Below, one piece after another: positions 22,202 through 24,937 of a stretch of DNA of 24,937 bases. The translations under genes and the position numbers were made by a program. Numbering within the stretch: the stretch's first letter is position 1; the number at the start of each line of letters is the position of its first letter. This DNA comes from Pontimonas sp. Lineage in GTDB: Bacteria > Actinomycetota > Actinomycetes > Actinomycetales > Microbacteriaceae. The notes beneath the pieces were generated by a model that had not been told where the DNA came from, searched no databases, and saw nothing but the letters and a program-made list of their open reading frames with translations. The stretch covers positions 1 to 24,937 of the forward strand of contig JAIOWW010000006.1 of NCBI GenBank assembly GCA_021741925.1. The letters are read 5' to 3'.

Positions 22202-23743
22202 GTGGTCCATACCACTGGTCCTGGTCCGTCTCTGCAGGAAGGACCTGACGGTGAATCCCACTATCGACTGGCCCCCGGTGAGGACGCCTCTGGCGTCGTC
22301 ATGCGGGTGGAGAAGGATTCGCTCGGGGAGCTAGAAGTCCCCGCCGACGCCTACTGGGGGGTTCACACTGCGCGGGCTCTCGTGAACTTTCCGATAACTC
22401 GGCGCGCCATTTCCAACTATCCCGACCTGATTCGCGGCATTGCCCGCGTCAAGCAGGCAGCCGCCAGAGCGAACAAGGAGATTGGTGCGCTCTCCGCTGA
22501 GAAAGCTGACGTCATCGACCAGGTGTGTGAAGAGCTGTGGTCGGGAGCACTGCACGACCAGTTTGTGCTCGGCGCGGTACAGGGTGGCGCTGGGACGTCG
22601 ACCAACATGTGCGCGAATGAAGTCATCGCCAATCGTGGGCTCGAGGTGATGGGCCACGCCAAGGGGGAGTACGAGTACCTCCACCCCATTGACGATGTGA
22701 ATCGTTCGCAGTCCACCAATGACGTCTATCCCACCGCCATCAAGTTGGGAATGGTCTTGGGAGTCCAGCGTCTCTTCACCGAACACAAACTCCTCGCTGA
22801 GGCGTTTGCTGAGAAGGGTCGCGAATTCCAAACCATCCTCAAGGTTGGCCGCACCCAGTTGCAAGACGCGGTTCCGATGACACTCGGGCAAGAATTTGGC
22901 GGGTTTGCGACGACCCTGCGCGAAGACCACGATCGCATCAAAGAAACCATCCCGTTCTTATGTGAAATCAACCTTGGTGCCACAGCAATTGGTACCGGCA
23001 TTACTGCAGACCCCCGCTATCCCGAAGCGGTCCGCGCTCACCTGGCCGAGCTCACTGGCCTGGACATCAGGACAGCTCCCGACCTCATCGAGGCAACCAG
23101 TGACGCTGGAGTGTTTATGACACTCTCGGGCACACTCAAGCGCGCAGCGGTGAAGCTCTCCAAAATTTGCAACGACCTTCGCTTACTCTCCAGTGGTCCA
23201 CAAGCAGGTCTGGGAGAGATCAACCTACCCTCCCGTCAAGCGGGATCCTCGATTATGCCGGGCAAAGTGAACCCCGTCATACCCGAAGTGGTCAACCAGG
23301 TTGCCTTTGCCATCATCGGGTCCGATGCCACCGTGACAGCGGCGGCCGAGGGCGGGCAGCTGCAACTGAACGCTTTTGAGCCGATTATCGCCTCCTCCAT
23401 CCTGCAATCCGTGGTCTGGCTCACCAACGCTTGTAGGACGCTGCGGGTCAACTGTGTGGAGGGCATCACGGCGAACGAGGAGCGCCTGCACCAGCAAGTG
23501 GAAGCCAGCGTGGGTGTAGTGACCGCCCTCACCCCCTACATCGGTTACTCAAAGGCTGCGGCAATTGCGTATGAGGCGCTTGCCGGCGGGGGAACAGTGC
23601 GAGAGCTCGTCATTGCTCAGGGCCTTATGGAAGAAGCCGAGCTCGAGCGAGTGCTATCGCCGGAGAGATTGAGCGGACTGACGTTGGGAACTGGGCTCAT
23701 TACGTTGCCACCGGCTGCAATCGAACCGGAGGAGGCCGGTTAA
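22202..23743 (+). CDS. aspA: Aspartate ammonia-lyase
   Basis: This 513-residue fumarase/aspartase superfamily enzyme would convert L-aspartate to fumarate and ammonia. The catalytic loop signature GSSIMPGKVNP starts at residue 348. IPEVVNQVAFAIIGSD and AAEGGQLQLNAFEP after it favour aspartase over fumarase C, as does GVHTARALVNFPI near the N-terminus. The GTG at 22202 has AAGGGGG upstream (22188-22194) and gives a 33-residue extension before the conserved start region. ATG 22301 would give the standard aspartase N-terminus but has no ribosome binding site. A fumarase role cannot be fully excluded. A GC-rich hairpin follows the stop. Confidence 0.88.
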   Translation: MVHTTGPGPSLQEGPDGESHYRLAPGEDASGVVMRVEKDSLGELEVPADAYWGVHTARALVNFPITRRAISNYPDLIRGIARVKQAAARANKEIGALSAEKADVIDQVCEELWSGALHDQFVLGAVQGGAGTSTNMCANEVIANRGLEVMGHAKGEYEYLHPIDDVNRSQSTNDVYPTAIKLGMVLGVQRLFTEHKLLAEAFAEKGREFQTILKVGRTQLQDAVPMTLGQEFGGFATTLREDHDRIKETIPFLCEINLGATAIGTGITADPRYPEAVRAHLAELTGLDIRTAPDLIEATSDAGVFMTLSGTLKRAAVKLSKICNDLRLLSSGPQAGLGEINLPSRQAGSSIMPGKVNPVIPEVVNQVAFAIIGSDATVTAAAEGGQLQLNAFEPIIASSILQSVVWLTNACRTLRVNCVEGITANEERLHQQVEASVGVVTALTPYIGYSKAAAIAYEALAGGGTVRELVIAQGLMEEAELERVLSPERLSGLTLGTGLITLPPAAIEPEEAG

Positions 23744-23747
23744 GAAC

Positions 23748-23795
23748 CTCGCCGCCCAGGGCGGGGCTTGGCCTCCGGCACGTCTGAGCGGCGAG
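23748..23795 (+). terminator. GC-rich hairpin after aspA, probable terminator
   Basis: CTCGCCGC (23748-23755) and GCGGCGAG (23788-23795) are perfectly complementary. Inside, CCGC (23752-23755) can instead pair with GCGG (23761-23764) around a tight loop. There is no T-run, so it would be a U-less terminator, which actinobacteria often seem to use. It lies four bases after the aspA stop, between convergent genes. Confidence 0.5.
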
Positions 23796-23805
23796 TAACT
23801 TGTCC

Positions 23806-23829
23806 CTAGAGTGGCAAAAAATGCTCTAG
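23806..23829. terminator. Inverted repeat CTAGAG...CTCTAG between aspA and PPOX gene
   Basis: Perfect 6-bp arms at 23806-23811 and 23824-23829 enclose an A-rich 12-base loop. It may end transcription from either convergent gene, but no T-run follows on either strand, so the role is uncertain. Confidence 0.3.
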
Positions 23830-23866
23830 CAGGTCAATCCCTGGTTGATTACAGCTTGGTAACAGC

Positions 23867-24280
23867 TCAGGAGCGGAAAAACAGGCGCCCTGACACACTG
23901 CTGGGGGTAATGCGCACATAACGAGTCCGTGTGGTGGGGATGAGGGACGTCAGAGGTAGTGCCTCTGCAGCGTCAATCTCGGCCATAGTTTCCAGACGCT
24001 GCGCAACACCGTGAACAATCACGCTCTTGGCGATGTGGTCGTCGTAGTAGTCAATTTCGAAGGCAACCTGGTCGTTTACTGTCAGCTCGACGAGTTTGGT
24101 GCCCGGTGAGGTCAAGAAGACCAGAGTGCGGTTATCGACTACGTAGGTAATCGGATAGATGTCGAGAACGCCCCCGGCGTGGACGGCGAGCCGTCCGACC
24201 TCCTGGGATTCGAGGAACGACCACGCCTCCTCATCACTCAAGTGGATGACAGGGTTCTCAGGGGTGGGAGTTTCGTTCAT
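23867..24280 (-). CDS. Pyridoxamine 5'-phosphate oxidase-like flavin/F420-binding protein
   Basis: This is a 137-residue split-barrel protein of the PPOX-related family. The pattern (LSDEEAWSFLESQEVGRLAVHAGGVLDIYPITYVVD, TSPGTKLVEL, VAFEIDYYD, SVIVHGVAQRL), here quoted in pieces by position from residue 14 onward, is characteristic. Members bind FMN or F420 and include NimA-like reductases; the substrate is unknown. It begins at ATG 24280 with GAGGA seven to eight bases upstream. It converges on aspA and is divergent from rpsO, with 175 bp between start codons. Confidence 0.82.
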   Translation of the reverse strand: MNETPTPENPVIHLSDEEAWSFLESQEVGRLAVHAGGVLDIYPITYVVDNRTLVFLTSPGTKLVELTVNDQVAFEIDYYDDHIAKSVIVHGVAQRLETMAEIDAAEALPLTSLIPTTRTRYVRITPSSVSGRLFFRS

Positions 24281-24364
24281 GCGTCGGTCCTCATCGTTCA
24301 GGATGCGGTACCTCTCCAGCTTAGCGAGCAGGGGCAGTCTCTTTTCCTGCCATCGTGAGGGTGC

Positions 24365-24370
24365 TAGAGT
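24365..24370 (+). promoter_or_regulatory. Predicted -10 box of rpsO
   Basis: TGC-TAGAGT is an extended -10 match (TGn then TANNNT), about 86 bases before the rpsO ATG. The -35 region (TTTTCC near 24342-24347, 17-bp spacing) is weak. The leader contains a small hairpin, GCCGT (24381-24385) with ACGGC (24389-24393), a possible element of S15 autoregulation. Confidence 0.45.
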
Positions 24371-24455
24371 TTCCCTTTGTGCCGTGTAACGGCCGCGGAA
24401 AGTAGAGCTTCATCACCGGATGGGGCGCCGCGCAGCGAGACGAAGGAGAGCTGAC

Positions 24456-24725
24456 ATGGCTATTGCGCCAGATACCAAAGCAAGCATTATCGAGACATAC
24501 GCCACTCACCCCGGTGACACTGGCTCTCCCGAAGTCCAGATTGCGCTGATGTCTCACCGCATCAACGAGCTGACCGAGCACCTGAAAGAGCACAAGCACG
24601 ACCACCACTCACGTCGTGGTCTTCTGCTCATGGTCGGTCGCCGTCGTCGCCTGTTGGGCTACCTGCAGCGCATCGACATTGCTCGCTACCGTGCGCTGAT
24701 CGAGAAGCTCGGTCTGCGCCGATAA
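24456..24725 (+). CDS. rpsO: 30S ribosomal protein S15
   Basis: S15 is an early-binding 16S rRNA protein of the 30S platform. The 89-residue product has the standard length and core: THPGDTGSPEVQIALMSHRI, LTEHLKEHKHDHHSRRGL and the C-terminal RYRALIEKLGLRR. The start is ATG 24456, with AAGGAG at 24443-24448; an in-frame ATG at 24420 would add an arginine-rich stretch and is rejected. A classical terminator follows the stop, and then the hairpin typical of the rpsO-pnp gap, so pnp should be the next gene. ribF and truB, often upstream of rpsO in relatives, are absent here. Confidence 0.97.
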   Translation: MAIAPDTKASIIETYATHPGDTGSPEVQIALMSHRINELTEHLKEHKHDHHSRRGLLLMVGRRRRLLGYLQRIDIARYRALIEKLGLRR

Positions 24726-24740
24726 CACCGTCTTTTTGCT

Positions 24741-24775
24741 GATACCCCGCACCGAAGGTGTGGGGTATCGCTTTT
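24741..24775 (+). terminator. Rho-independent terminator after rpsO
   Basis: GATACCCCGCACC (24741-24753) pairs with GGTGTGGGGTATC (24757-24769) around a GAA loop, 13 pairs with one G-U. TTTT follows at 24772-24775. It lies 15 bases after the rpsO stop. The short T-run may allow partial readthrough into pnp, as known for rpsO-pnp in other bacteria. Confidence 0.88.
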
Positions 24776-24865
24776 GGGGGACAATCGCGGTACCCTGAAG
24801 CAGTAGGTGAATCTCATCTACGCACAACTGAATATGGCTCTCTGCGGGAGTAGGTGGGTCAGGAG

Positions 24866-24921
24866 CTGGTCACCGGTGGTGGTCTACTGTCACTCGACAG
24901 TGCACTTCTACTGTTGGCCAG
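24866..24921 (+). ncRNA. Long hairpin upstream of expected pnp (Actino-pnp type RNA)
   Basis: Two 26-base arms, 24866-24891 and 24896-24921, pair over their whole length around the loop ACTC. I count 23 pairs (six G-U) and three single mismatches. The top of the stem is ACTGTC with GACAGT and the base is CTGGTC with GGCCAG. A long imperfect duplex directly between rpsO and pnp is the RNase III processing hairpin described in Streptomyces and the conserved actinobacterial RNA motif called Actino-pnp. The identification rests on position and shape, not on a covariance search. It probably lies in the pnp 5' leader and controls PNPase level. Confidence 0.72.
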
Positions 24922-24937
24922 AAACAGGCCCCACATG

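Noticed and set aside
22331..22930. 199-codon minus-strand frame opposite aspA
   Set aside because: The aspA assignment is clear and this frame shows no domain or start signal.
24834..24937. Open frame from ATG 24834 to the window end
   Set aside because: It runs through the long hairpin and its translation (rich in Cys, Trp and His) does not resemble PNPase or any family I recognise.

Overview
The window looks like a compact actinobacterial chromosome, most likely a member of the Microbacteriaceae. This is inferred from the nusA-ylxR-infB-rbfA order, the actinobacterial-type IF-2 N-terminus, a MutY with no NUDIX tail, a mycoredoxin-like glutaredoxin, a TM0106-type RecB nuclease, and an rpsO locus followed by the long hairpin typical of the actinobacterial rpsO-pnp gap. 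Coding is dense. Several neighbours overlap by 1-13 bp and no gene-free stretch exceeds about 215 bp. I see no insertion sequence, prophage, CRISPR array, tRNA or rRNA.

Layout. (1) 1-5488 holds the 3' part of proS, then nusA, ylxR, infB and rbfA, a translation and transcription block. rimP is not between proS and nusA, and truB and ribF do not follow rbfA as they often do in relatives. (2) 5489-14695 is a self-contained nucleoside scavenging island. It has its own promoter with an inverted repeat over the -35 box and a hairpin at the predicted mRNA 5' end. The genes are a PfkB sugar kinase, a DeoC-like aldolase, a complete dedicated ECF transporter (S, A1, A2, T), two tandem uridine-phosphorylase-family enzymes, an MFS permease and a nucleoside hydrolase. 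(3) 14685-22080 is mostly repair and housekeeping: mutY, a two-domain SDR protein, an SNF2-type helicase, a small zinc-ribbon protein, a MutT/NUDIX hydrolase, a helicase-less RecB-like nuclease and a mycoredoxin. Several of these seem to be expressed from leaderless promoters. (4) 22081-24937 carries aspA, a PPOX-family flavoprotein and rpsO with a classical terminator, then the hairpin expected just upstream of pnp, which lies beyond the window.

How the island could work (inference): nucleosides enter through the ECF system and are split by hydrolysis or phosphorolysis. Free (deoxy)ribose from the hydrolase could be phosphorylated by the kinase, and deoxyribose 5-phosphate cleaved by the aldolase to acetaldehyde and glyceraldehyde 3-phosphate. 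The phosphorolytic branch would need a phosphopentomutase encoded elsewhere. The MFS protein may import substrate or export leftover base. The best candidate for something undescribed is this ECF nucleoside system. Its two ATPases are asymmetric in a way that places every degenerate motif in one composite ATP site, and its S gene has a leader with three consecutive strong hairpins that I cannot assign to a known riboswitch class.
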